This document shows, one piece after another, positions 34,565 to 42,419 of a stretch of DNA of 64,000 bases (positions are counted from its first letter, which is position 1; the number at the start of each line of letters is the position of its first letter). The position numbers were made by a program, and so were the translations under genes. Under the pieces are notes generated by a model. That model was not told the DNA's origin. It made no database searches and worked only from the letters and a program-made list of their open reading frames with translations. This stretch comes from Paracoccus saliphilus (GTDB lineage: Bacteria; Pseudomonadota; Alphaproteobacteria; Rhodobacterales; Rhodobacteraceae): contig NZ_CP067140.1 in the NCBI RefSeq assembly GCF_028553805.1, positions 682,001 to 746,000 on the forward strand. Direction: 5' to 3'.

Positions 34565-35074
34565 ATGATCCGCTCTGAATTGCGCAGATGGCTGTCGCGT
34601 TGGGCCGAAACGTTGATCGCGGCGGGCGTGTCGTTGGCCGGTCTCTGGCTGATCCTGCGCGGTGGCTGGTTCTTTGCGCTGATCGGTGCGCTGGCCGTTC
34701 TGGTCGGTGCAGCATTGCTGATCGGTGCTTGGCGGCGGATGCCCTTTCGCCGCCGTATCAGTGCGCCGGGCGTGGTCGAGATCGATGAAGGGATCATCCG
34801 GTATTACGGTGCGACGGCTTTGGGAGGCGAGATCGCCCTGCGCGATGTGACCGAGATCCGGTTGCTGCGCCTTGGTGGACGCGGGCATTGGCGATTGCGG
34901 GCTGCCAGTGGCGAGGCGCTGCTGGTGCCGGTCGATGCGGCGGGCGCCGATGGGCTCGCACATGCCTTTACGGCGCTGCCAGGGTTGGATATGGGCGCGC
35001 TCTCTGCAGCATTGGCGCATGTCGCGGAGCAAGACGATGCAGTTCGTCCCGTCTGGCGGAGATCGGATAGATAA
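34565..35074 (+). CDS. Hypothetical inner-membrane protein (169 aa)
   Basis: A 169-residue protein with two adjacent hydrophobic helices, about residues 15-33 (ETLIAAGVSLAGLWLIL) and 36-56 (FALIGALAVLVGAALLIGAW), then a soluble beta-rich domain (APGVVEIDEGIIRYYG; GEIALRDVTEIRLLRLGG in part). This resembles small PH-like or YdbT-type membrane proteins, but I cannot name a family. It follows moaE by 40 bp on the same strand. Confidence 0.75.
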   Translation: MIRSELRRWLSRWAETLIAAGVSLAGLWLILRGGWFFALIGALAVLVGAALLIGAWRRMPFRRRISAPGVVEIDEGIIRYYGATALGGEIALRDVTEIRLLRLGGRGHWRLRAASGEALLVPVDAAGADGLAHAFTALPGLDMGALSAALAHVAEQDDAVRPVWRRSDR

Positions 35075-35112
35075 GGCTCTCATTGCCGGAATATCAGCCG
35101 TGCTCCACTCAC

Positions 35113-35137
35113 CTCTTCTTCTTCATGCCAATGTCCC
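35113..35137 (+). repeat. Dispersed extragenic motif, copy 2
   Basis: CTCTTCTTCTTCATGCCAATGTCCC, read here in two parts as CTCTTCTTCTTC and ATGCCAATGTCCC, lies 39 bp after the membrane-protein gene. It is related to the copies at 34524 and 61970. Confidence 0.38.
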
Positions 35138-35281
35138 GGTGACGAAGCGACGCTCCCCGGTTATCGTGGGATGCCGTGAAACCGCTCTGATCGGGGTCGT
35201 AACCGGTTCAAGGCGGGTTGACTTGGGCTCCGCCTGTTGCCACCTGTGACCGACCGGTAACCTTGGAAAGGCCCCGTTCCC

Positions 35282-36652
35282 ATGTCTATTCCCCAACAGG
35301 GCGGAGGCCCGATCGAAAGCCGCGATCAACTGGCGGCTTATCTTGCCGACGGAGAGAAGCCCCGCGATGCGTGGCGGATCGGCACCGAGCACGAGAAATT
35401 CGGCTATTGCAAGGACAAGCAGCTGCCGCTTCCCTATGAGGGCGATTGTTCGATCAAGGCGATGTTGACCGGCCTGCAGGAGCGGTTCGGCTGGAGCCCG
35501 GTCGAGGAGCAGGGCAACATCATCGGGCTGGAACGCGACGGGGCCAATGTCAGCCTTGAACCCGGCGGCCAACTCGAACTTTCCGGCGCGCCGCTGGAGA
35601 CCATCCACCAGACCTGCGACGAGGTGAACCAGCATCTGGCCGAAGTGAAGACCGTTGCCGACGAGATCGGCGCGGGCTTCATTGGCCTGGGCGCCGCGCC
35701 GATCTGGACGCAGGATCAGATGCCGATGATGCCCAAGGGACGCTATCGGCTGATGACCGATTACATGGATCGCGTCGGCACCCTGGGCAAGCAGATGATG
35801 TATCGCACCTGCACCGTGCAGGTGAACCTGGATTTCGCCTCCGAACCCGACATGGTGCAGAAACTGCGCGTGGCGTTGTCGCTGCAGCCGGTGGCAAATG
35901 CTCTTTTCGCCAATTCGCCCTTCCTCGACGGCAAGCCCAATGGCATGAAAAGCTGGCGCGCGCATATCTGGCAGAATCTGGACGATGCGCGGACCGGGAT
36001 GCTGCCCTTCGTCTTCGAAGATGGTTTCGGATATGATGCCTGGGTGGATTACGTCCTCGATGTGCCGATGTATTTCGTCTATCGCGACGGGCGCTATGTC
36101 GACGCGCTCGGCCAAAGTTTCCGCGACTTCCTGCAGGGCAAGCTTCCGGCATTGCCGGGCGAGATCCCGACCCTGTCGGACTGGGCCGATCACCTGACCA
36201 CGGTATTCCCCGAGGCGCGGCTCAAGAAATTCATCGAGATGCGCGGTGCCGATGGTGGCCCGTGGCGCAGGCTGTGTGCCTTGCCCGCGCTATGGGTCGG
36301 GTTGACTTATGATCAGGAGGCGCTGGACGCGGCATGGGACCTGGTGAAGGGCTGGGATCACGAGACCCGCGAGGGGCTGCGGCGTGCGGCGGGCAAACAT
36401 GCCCTGGCCGGAGAGGCGGGCGGCATCCGCATGCATGACCTGGCACGCGAAGTGCTGGCCATCGCCGAGCAGGGGTTGAAGAATCGTCGCCGCGAGGGTG
36501 CGGGCGGATTGGTTCCGGACGAGACGCATTTCCTGAATGCCCTCAGGGAAAGCATCGATACCGGTAAGGTGCCCGCCGATGAGTTGCTGGACAAATACAA
36601 AGGTGATTGGCACGGCGATCTGTCGAAAATCTATGCCGAATATTCCTACTGA
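35282..36652 (+). CDS. gshA: Glutamate--cysteine ligase (plant/alphaproteobacterial type, GCS2)
   Basis: A 456-residue enzyme of the GCS2 family used by alphaproteobacteria and plants. RIGTEHEKFGY, SLEPGGQLELSGAPLETIH and MYRTCTVQVNLDF carry the substrate and metal ligands. It joins glutamate and cysteine, the first step in glutathione synthesis. GAAAGG precedes ATG 35282. A 207-bp gap upstream has no gene. The glutathionyl-hydroquinone reductase at 51615 is a user of this thiol. Confidence 0.93.
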   Translation: MSIPQQGGGPIESRDQLAAYLADGEKPRDAWRIGTEHEKFGYCKDKQLPLPYEGDCSIKAMLTGLQERFGWSPVEEQGNIIGLERDGANVSLEPGGQLELSGAPLETIHQTCDEVNQHLAEVKTVADEIGAGFIGLGAAPIWTQDQMPMMPKGRYRLMTDYMDRVGTLGKQMMYRTCTVQVNLDFASEPDMVQKLRVALSLQPVANALFANSPFLDGKPNGMKSWRAHIWQNLDDARTGMLPFVFEDGFGYDAWVDYVLDVPMYFVYRDGRYVDALGQSFRDFLQGKLPALPGEIPTLSDWADHLTTVFPEARLKKFIEMRGADGGPWRRLCALPALWVGLTYDQEALDAAWDLVKGWDHETREGLRRAAGKHALAGEAGGIRMHDLAREVLAIAEQGLKNRRREGAGGLVPDETHFLNALRESIDTGKVPADELLDKYKGDWHGDLSKIYAEYSY

Positions 36653-36716
36653 ACTTGCGCTCCGGTATTTGCCATGAGAGCCTCACGCTATCGTGAGAAT
36701 TTATGGAGAATATTGG

Positions 36717-36971
36717 ATGCGTGACTTTTTCATTCTGTGGATGGAGCGGATCATCAATGTGGTGATCGTCATTGGGGCGGTTGCGGTGGTGATATCGGGC
36801 CTCGTCGCTATGTTCAGCGCCCAGGGCGGTTTCCTGCAGGGCCTGATGGTCTGGGTCGCTGGTGCGATCTACCTGGTCCTGATGGGGGGCATGGTCTACC
36901 TGGGGCTGGGGATCTACAATAACACCCGCCGTACCGCCGAGGCGATCGAGCAGTTGAACGCCCGCTCCTGA
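36717..36971 (+). CDS. Small two-span membrane protein (84 aa)
   Basis: An 84-residue protein with two hydrophobic helices (about residues 11-32, VVIVIGAVAVVISGLVAMF; and 42-64, VWVAGAIYLVLMGGMVYLGL) and a short hydrophilic C-terminus. ATG 36717 has GGAGAA upstream; a GTG at 36693 is possible but poorer. No family recognised. It is followed by another small two-span protein at 37080 of similar layout. Confidence 0.7.
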   Translation: MRDFFILWMERIINVVIVIGAVAVVISGLVAMFSAQGGFLQGLMVWVAGAIYLVLMGGMVYLGLGIYNNTRRTAEAIEQLNARS

Positions 36972-37079
36972 TCTCTGTGGGCTGGGCCTGTCAGACAACG
37001 CACGACAAGGTGACCGCCCGCATCGCCTTGCCCGCTTGAAAAGAGCGGTCTCTGGTGGCACCCGAAGGAAAGCGGATAT

Positions 37080-37499
37080 GTGACCGAGGGTGAGATGCGG
37101 GCGGATCTGATGGGCTGGGTTCAACGATTGGTGGGCGTGGTATTCGTGATCGGGCTGGTGGCCCTGGTTACGGCGGTGGTCACGCTTGTCCGTCAGGCCG
37201 AGGGCGTGCCGCCGCTGCCGATCTATGCCGGGCTGGTCGGGGCCGTGGCGTTGATACTGCTGGCAGGGGCGTGCCTTGCGCTGATGTCCATCGCCGCCTC
37301 GGCGCGGCGTGGGGCGAATGCCTTGCAGCAGATGGCAAGTCGGGATGGTCTGGCTGCCCCGGTTGCCGGGTCCACACCTGCGCGGCCCTTCACGCCAAGC
37401 CCGATGCGCGAGGCGCCGGAGGAGCCGGAACCCGAAACAATTTCCGCACCTCAACGCCCCACCCGCCCAGAGGGCAAGCGCCTGGTCGCGACGCGCTGA
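37080..37499 (+). CDS. Hypothetical membrane protein with proline-rich tail (139 aa)
   Basis: A 139-residue protein with two hydrophobic segments (about 17-39, VVFVIGLVALVTAVVTLV; and 50-72, GLVGAVALILLAGACLALM) and a Pro/Glu-rich C-terminus. GTG 37080 is used, with AAGGAAAG upstream; an in-frame ATG lies at 37095. It is similar in layout to the 84-aa protein upstream, so the two may be partners. Convergent with plsY, 3 bp apart. Confidence 0.65.
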   Translation: MTEGEMRADLMGWVQRLVGVVFVIGLVALVTAVVTLVRQAEGVPPLPIYAGLVGAVALILLAGACLALMSIAASARRGANALQQMASRDGLAAPVAGSTPARPFTPSPMREAPEEPEPETISAPQRPTRPEGKRLVATR

Positions 37500-37502
37500 A
37501 CG

Positions 37503-38084
37503 TTACCTTTTGCCGATCCGGGGTTCCGATCCGTCCAGCAGCCGGGTGATATTGGTCTTATGACGGATAAAGATCAGCGCTGCGATGAACAGGCAGACGA
37601 GGATCAGATCGCTCCGCCCCATGGCCCATGCCAACACCGGCGCAAAGGCGGCGGCCATCAATGCCGAAAGGCTGCTGATGCGGCTGATGATCGCGGTCAG
37701 AAGCCAGATGGCGCAGGCACCCAGCCCCAGGGGCCAGTGCAATGCGATCAATGTGCCAAGAAAGGTGGCGACGCCCTTGCCGCCCCTGAAGCCAAGCCAG
37801 ACCGGGAAGCAATGGCCCAGAAAGGCCGCCCCGCCCGCCAACATGGCCGCGACGTCTCCGGCGAAGTAGCGCGCCAGAAGAACGGCGATGGCTCCCTTGC
37901 CGGAATCCAGCAGCAGAGTCGCCAATGCGGCGGGCTTGTTGCCCGTGCGCAAGACATTTGTCGCCCCGATATTGCCCGAGCCGATCTGACGCAGATCGCC
38001 CAATCCCATCACGCGGGCAATGACCATTCCGAAGGGGATGGAGCCAATCAGATAACCAAGAACCGTCCACAGGATCAGGCTCAT
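37503..38084 (-). CDS. plsY: Acyl-phosphate:glycerol-3-phosphate acyltransferase
   Basis: A 193-residue five-span membrane enzyme. The three PlsY motifs are visible: GYLIGSIPFG, GSGNIGATNVLRTGNK and GHCFPVWLGFRGGKGVAT. It acylates glycerol-3-phosphate, the first step of phospholipid synthesis. The ATG at 38084 overlaps the upstream pyrC' stop by 4 bp; the long upstream frame is inside pyrC'. Confidence 0.94.
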   Translation of the reverse strand: MSLILWTVLGYLIGSIPFGMVIARVMGLGDLRQIGSGNIGATNVLRTGNKPAALATLLLDSGKGAIAVLLARYFAGDVAAMLAGGAAFLGHCFPVWLGFRGGKGVATFLGTLIALHWPLGLGACAIWLLTAIISRISSLSALMAAAFAPVLAWAMGRSDLILVCLFIAALIFIRHKTNITRLLDGSEPRIGKR

Positions 38085-39373
38085 GTCTCGCCTCCGAATA
38101 CGCGCTTGCCGCCGACCCATGTGCCGAGCACGCGTCCCTCCATCCGGGCGCCGTCGAATGGAGTGTTCTTGGATTTCGAAAGCAGTTTGAAACGGTCGAG
38201 AACAAAGGGGGCGTCCGGATCGAACAGGACCAGGTCGGCGGGGGCGCGGTTGGTGAGCCGCCCTGCTTCCAGCCCTAGCCTGCGGGCCGGGTTCAGCGTC
38301 AGGGCTCGCCAAAGCTGCGGCAATGACAGCCCGCCCTGGTGATAAAGCCGCATCGCCGCAGGCAGCAGGGTCTGCAACCCCACTGCGCCCGGCGCGGCAG
38401 CTTCGAAGGGCAGGCGCTTGGATTCCTCGTCCTGCGGGGTGTGAAAACTGGCGATCACATCAATGCTTCCATCCGCCACCGCCTGCACCATTGCCTGCCG
38501 ATCATCCTCGGAGCGTAGCGGAGGGGTGAAGCGAAAGAACGTGCGGTAATCCCCCACGTCATATTCGTTCAATGTCAGATGATGGATCGAGATCCCCGCC
38601 GTCACGTCCAGCCCTGCATCGCGTGCGCGGGTCAGCGCGGGCAGGGCGCGTGCGGTGGTGATCTGGTCCGCATGCCAGCGGCATCGGGTCATGGCGACCA
38701 GTGAAAGATCACGGTCCAGTCCCATGACCTCTGCCATGGGTGACACCGATGGAATGCCGTAGAGCGAGGAGAATTTTCCGCTGGTCGCCGCCGCGCCTTT
38801 CGACAGTCCCGCCTCCTGCGGATGTCCGACGATCAGTGCGCCCGTGCCCCTTGCATAGGTCATGCAGCGCGACAGCAGCTTGGTGTCGGTGACGACGCGG
38901 ACGCCGTCGCTGAAAGCAACGGCACCAAGATCGGTGAGAAACCCAAGCTCGACCATCTCGCGGCCTTCGCGGCCCTTGGTCAGCGCGGCCATGTGAAGGA
39001 TGTTCACGGGCGCGTCCAAGGCGCGCCGGGTCACGAACTCCAACGATTCCGGTGTGTCGATGGGCGGCAATGTGTCGGGTCGGGCAATCAGGGTGGTCAC
39101 GCCACCTGCCGCCGCCGCGAGGCCGGCGCTGCGGAAGCTTTCCTTGTGCCTCTCTCCCGGCTCGCCGATCTTGACGCCCCAATCGACCAGTCCGGGGGCT
39201 AGCGCGCTGCCTCGGCAGTCGATCACGGTTGCGCCTTCGGGGGCAGGCTCATCGGGGGCGCCGATCCCCTCGATCCGGCCATCCCTGACCAAGAGGCTGC
39301 CCGGGGCGTCGGTCTGCGCCTCGGGGTCGATCAGGCGGGCATTGGTGAAGAGGGTCGTCATATCCGCGCTCAT
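38081..39373 (-). CDS. Dihydroorotase-like protein, probably catalytically inactive (PyrC')
   Basis: A 430-residue amidohydrolase-fold protein of the dihydroorotase family, co-transcribed and overlapping with pyrB. The normal metal-binding motif Asp-x-His-x-His after APGLV reads Asp64-Trp-Gly-Val-Lys68, so both histidines are missing. The later Asp-His-Ala-Pro-His motif reads [11 protein letters not shown] near residues 306-316, losing the catalytic aspartate. The protein should lack zinc catalysis. In Pseudomonas an analogous pyrB-pyrC' pair supplies a non-catalytic subunit that assembles aspartate transcarbamoylase; the same is likely here. An active dihydroorotase must be elsewhere. Start ATG 39373 overlaps the pyrB stop. 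Confidence 0.85.
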   Translation of the reverse strand: MSADMTTLFTNARLIDPEAQTDAPGSLLVRDGRIEGIGAPDEPAPEGATVIDCRGSALAPGLVDWGVKIGEPGERHKESFRSAGLAAAAGGVTTLIARPDTLPPIDTPESLEFVTRRALDAPVNILHMAALTKGREGREMVELGFLTDLGAVAFSDGVRVVTDTKLLSRCMTYARGTGALIVGHPQEAGLSKGAAATSGKFSSLYGIPSVSPMAEVMGLDRDLSLVAMTRCRWHADQITTARALPALTRARDAGLDVTAGISIHHLTLNEYDVGDYRTFFRFTPPLRSEDDRQAMVQAVADGSIDVIASFHTPQDEESKRLPFEAAAPGAVGLQTLLPAAMRLYHQGGLSLPQLWRALTLNPARRLGLEAGRLTNRAPADLVLFDPDAPFVLDRFKLLSKSKNTPFDGARMEGRVLGTWVGGKRVFGGET

Positions 39374-40332
39374 ACTGTCACTCCCGCCGCCGCGCGTCCC
39401 CGTTCGGCGCGCAAGTTCCGTGCTAGCAGATCAAGCGCCGCCATGCGCACGGCCACGCCCATCTCGACCTGATCCTGGATGACGCTGCGGTTGATATCGT
39501 CGGCGATGGTGCCATCGATCTCGACACCGCGATTCATCGGACCGGGATGCATGACAATGGCATCATCGGCGGCCAGAGCCAGCTTTTCGGGATCCAGCCC
39601 CCAACGATGGTAATATTCCCGCTCGGAGGGGATGAAGCCGCCATCCATGCGCTCGCGCTGAAGGCGTAGCATCATGACGACATCGGCACCCTTCAACCCC
39701 TCGCGCATGTCCTCGTAAAGCTCGACCCCCATTTCTTCCACGCCCGAGGGCATCAGCGTCGAAGGTCCGATCAGGCGGATGCGGTTTTCCATCTTGCCCA
39801 GGAGGATCAGGTTGGAGCGCGCCACCCGGCTATGGGCGATGTCGCCGCAGATGGCGACGGTCAGCCGTTGCAGTCTGCCCTTGGCGCGGCGGATGGTCAG
39901 CGCGTCCAGCAATGCCTGTGTGGGATGCTCGTGCCGCCCGTCGCCGGCATTGATGACAGCGCAATTCACCTTTTCTGCCAGAAGGTTCACCGCGCCGGAA
40001 TGACCATGGCGCACGACCAGCAGATCGGGATGCATGGCATTCAGCGTCAGCGCCGTGTCGATCAGCGTCTCGCCTTTCTTCACGCTGGAATGCGCCATGG
40101 CCATGTTCATCACATCGGCTCCGAGCCGCTTTCCCGCGAGCTCGAAACTGGCCTGCGTGCGGGTTGAATTCTCGAAGAACATGTTGATCTGGGTCATCCC
40201 CGCCAACGCGTCGGAATGTTTCACCGTGCGCTGGTTCAGGGCGACATATTCCTCGGCCAGGTCCAGCAGGGTGGAAATTTCGGACGGTGCGAGGTGGTCT
40301 ATGCCCAGAAGATGACGGGCGCGGAATGTCAT
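39370..40332 (-). CDS. pyrB: Aspartate carbamoyltransferase catalytic subunit
   Basis: A 320-residue ATCase catalytic chain. Ser56-Thr-Arg-Thr59 binds carbamoyl phosphate, [11 protein letters not shown] and a C-terminal [12 protein letters not shown] are conserved. It carries out the committed step of pyrimidine synthesis. It heads the pyrB-pyrC'-plsY operon with ATGA overlaps. No regulatory PyrI gene is present. Confidence 0.95.
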   Translation of the reverse strand: MTFRARHLLGIDHLAPSEISTLLDLAEEYVALNQRTVKHSDALAGMTQINMFFENSTRTQASFELAGKRLGADVMNMAMAHSSVKKGETLIDTALTLNAMHPDLLVVRHGHSGAVNLLAEKVNCAVINAGDGRHEHPTQALLDALTIRRAKGRLQRLTVAICGDIAHSRVARSNLILLGKMENRIRLIGPSTLMPSGVEEMGVELYEDMREGLKGADVVMMLRLQRERMDGGFIPSEREYYHRWGLDPEKLALAADDAIVMHPGPMNRGVEIDGTIADDINRSVIQDQVEMGVAVRMAALDLLARNLRAERGRAAAGVTV

Positions 40333-40749
40333 GGGCTGCCTCTGATCGGGATGGGATCGGGTCTTCTATCGCAGATGGCGGGCGGTGCGGCAAGCAGGGT
40401 GAACCACTTGTCATGACCATTATCATTGCCCGGCGCCTATCTTGAACCGGCACGGCATATACCATGTGACATCCGGCGGGAATGCCGGGACACAGGAGCG
40501 AGCTGACTAGTAAATTATTGATATAGTAAAGAAAAATTATCTTGTTTTGATCTGGCATAGCGTGCAGCCTAGACGATACGGTCAGTAGGGCTGTTGTCGG
40601 TCATATGCTGGCAGAGGTGCTCGTCGGATGCGGGGATCATTTTGAAGAAACTGCATTTTTAAGGCCGCACATATCAGGCCGTTGGGGAGGCGGGCAGGAA
40701 TATCTGCACAACTTGATCGGCGGAGCCAGATTATTTCGGGAGGATTTTT
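40333..40749. other. Divergent intergenic region, pyrB / BCCT transporter
   Basis: A 417-bp gap. It holds an AT-rich patch near 40506-40552 that contrasts with flanking DNA and probably belongs to the transporter promoter. A frame of 133 codons at 40605-41006 runs into the transporter gene in another frame and is discounted. No convincing leader peptide or attenuator for pyrB was found. Confidence 0.5.
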
Positions 40750-42342
40750 ATGGAAAGTTTAGCAAAAAGATTGGGGCTCAGGACGGATGTGACCATATTT
40801 TTCTGGTCTGCAGGGATCATGGTTGCATTTCTTCTGGCCCTGCTCGTCGCCAAGGAACCGATCGGGGCCTTTTTCGGCGCCGCCCGGACCTGGGTCGTGA
40901 CCAATCTGGGTTGGTTCTTCATCTTTGGTGTGACCACATGGGTCGTATTCTTGCTATGGGTCGCTCTGGGCCGCTACGGCTCGATCCGTCTTGGCGGAGA
41001 GGATGAACGACCAACCTACGGCAATGCATCATGGTTTGCCATGTTGTTTGCCGGGGGGGTCGGCACCGTGCTGATGTTCTGGGGCGTGGCCGAGCCGATC
41101 TATCACTTTTCTCAGCCACCGCATGGAGAGGTGCAACCATTCTCGGTCGAGGCATCCACCGATGCCATGGGATTCGCCCTCTATCACCTTGGTCTGCATA
41201 CATGGTCCATCTTTACTTTGCCGGGGCTGGCCTTCGCCTATTTCATTTATCGGCACAAACTGCCCGTGCGATTCAGTTCGGCCTTCTATCCGCTGATCAA
41301 GGACAGGATCTACGGGCCGATCGGCAAGACCCTCGACATCTTCGCGATCGTCGGCACGCTGTTCGGTGTGGCGGTCTCGATTGGTCTCGGCACCAACCAG
41401 ATCAGTGCCGGCCTCAGCGAGCTGTTCGGCTTTGACGATAATGTCGGCACGAAGGTCATCATCATCGTGCTGCTGACCGCCGTTGCCGTCAGTTCGATCG
41501 TGGCCGGTCTGGATGCGGGCGTTAAGCTGCTGTCCAATATCAATATCCTGATGGCGGTCGGCCTGATGCTCTTCGTGCTTTTCGCCGGATCGACCGTGTT
41601 CCTGCTGCGCAGCATCGTCGAGACCCTGGGCATCTATCTCAGCAACATATTCCCGATGTCATTCTGGAATGACACCTTGGCGCAATATACCCGCGAAGAC
41701 GGGGGGTGGGGCTGGCAGGGAAGCTGGACCGTGTTCTACTGGGCCTGGACAGTGACCTGGTCACCATTCGTCGGCATCTTCGTGGCCCGCATCTCGCGCG
41801 GGCGGACGATCCGTGAATTCGTCCTGGGGGTGATGTTCGCACCATCACTCTTCACGCTGGTCTGGTTCTCTATCTTCGGCTGGTCGGCGATGCAGATCGC
41901 GGGGATCGGTGGCGACGGTACTGGCGGCGGGATCGTTTCCGCGGTGCAGGAAAATGTCGCCACGGCCATGTTCGTCTTCTTCGAGCAGTTCCCGGCGACC
42001 AAGCTGATCAACGGCATCGCGATCCTGATCGTAGCGATTTTCTTCGCGACATCGTCTGACTCGGCCTCGCTGGTGGTGGACATGCTCTGCACCGGAGAGG
42101 AGGATCCGGGGCCGGTTCGTCAGCGGGTCTTCTGGGGTGTGTCTGAAGGCGTGTTGGCGATGATGTTGATCGTGCTGGCGGGGCAGGCGGGCCTGGACGC
42201 GCTGCAGCAGGTCATCACCGTGATCGGCTTGCCGGTCTTCATCCTCGTGTTCATCATGATGTTCTCGTTGATGAAGGCACTTTCCAAGGAGGATGTCGGC
42301 CGCGTGAAGGTCGGTCCGCCGCCGAAGCTCGAGACGCTTTGA
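40750..42342 (+). CDS. BCCT-family betaine/choline/carnitine transporter
   Basis: A 530-residue twelve-span sodium- or proton-coupled importer. The family's aromatic substrate segment reads FYWAWTVTWSPFVGIFVARI with SRGRTIREF following, and FATSSDSASLVVDML is also conserved. Cargo is a quaternary ammonium compound such as glycine betaine, choline or carnitine; there is no long regulatory C-terminal tail, so osmotic gating is less likely. GGGAGG is upstream of the ATG. It stands as a single transcription unit with its own terminator. Confidence 0.93.
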   Translation: MESLAKRLGLRTDVTIFFWSAGIMVAFLLALLVAKEPIGAFFGAARTWVVTNLGWFFIFGVTTWVVFLLWVALGRYGSIRLGGEDERPTYGNASWFAMLFAGGVGTVLMFWGVAEPIYHFSQPPHGEVQPFSVEASTDAMGFALYHLGLHTWSIFTLPGLAFAYFIYRHKLPVRFSSAFYPLIKDRIYGPIGKTLDIFAIVGTLFGVAVSIGLGTNQISAGLSELFGFDDNVGTKVIIIVLLTAVAVSSIVAGLDAGVKLLSNINILMAVGLMLFVLFAGSTVFLLRSIVETLGIYLSNIFPMSFWNDTLAQYTREDGGWGWQGSWTVFYWAWTVTWSPFVGIFVARISRGRTIREFVLGVMFAPSLFTLVWFSIFGWSAMQIAGIGGDGTGGGIVSAVQENVATAMFVFFEQFPATKLINGIAILIVAIFFATSSDSASLVVDMLCTGEEDPGPVRQRVFWGVSEGVLAMMLIVLAGQAGLDALQQVITVIGLPVFILVFIMMFSLMKALSKEDVGRVKVGPPPKLETL

Positions 42343-42356
42343 GCCATTTGGAAGCA

Positions 42357-42386
42357 GGGAAAGGCAGGGGTGACCCTGCCTTTCCC
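42357..42386. terminator. Bidirectional hairpin between convergent BCCT and maeB genes
   Basis: A perfect 13-bp stem (42357-42369 with 42374-42386) closing a 4-base loop. It is 15 bp after the transporter stop and 34 bp after the maeB stop. The stem contains A/T runs (GGGAAAGG / CCTTTCCC) that serve as weak U tracts in both directions. Confidence 0.75.
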
Positions 42387-42419
42387 ATGTCAGGCCCGCG
42401 CTGGACCGTCTGACGCGGC

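Noticed and set aside
36682..36697. CTCACG-CTAT-CGTGAG hairpin after gshA as a terminator
   Set aside because: Stem of only six pairs with a weak AT tail, lying in the leader of the next small gene; too weak to call.
40605..41006. A 133-codon forward frame ahead of the BCCT transporter
   Set aside because: Its second half overlaps the transporter gene in another frame and the first half shows no coding bias.
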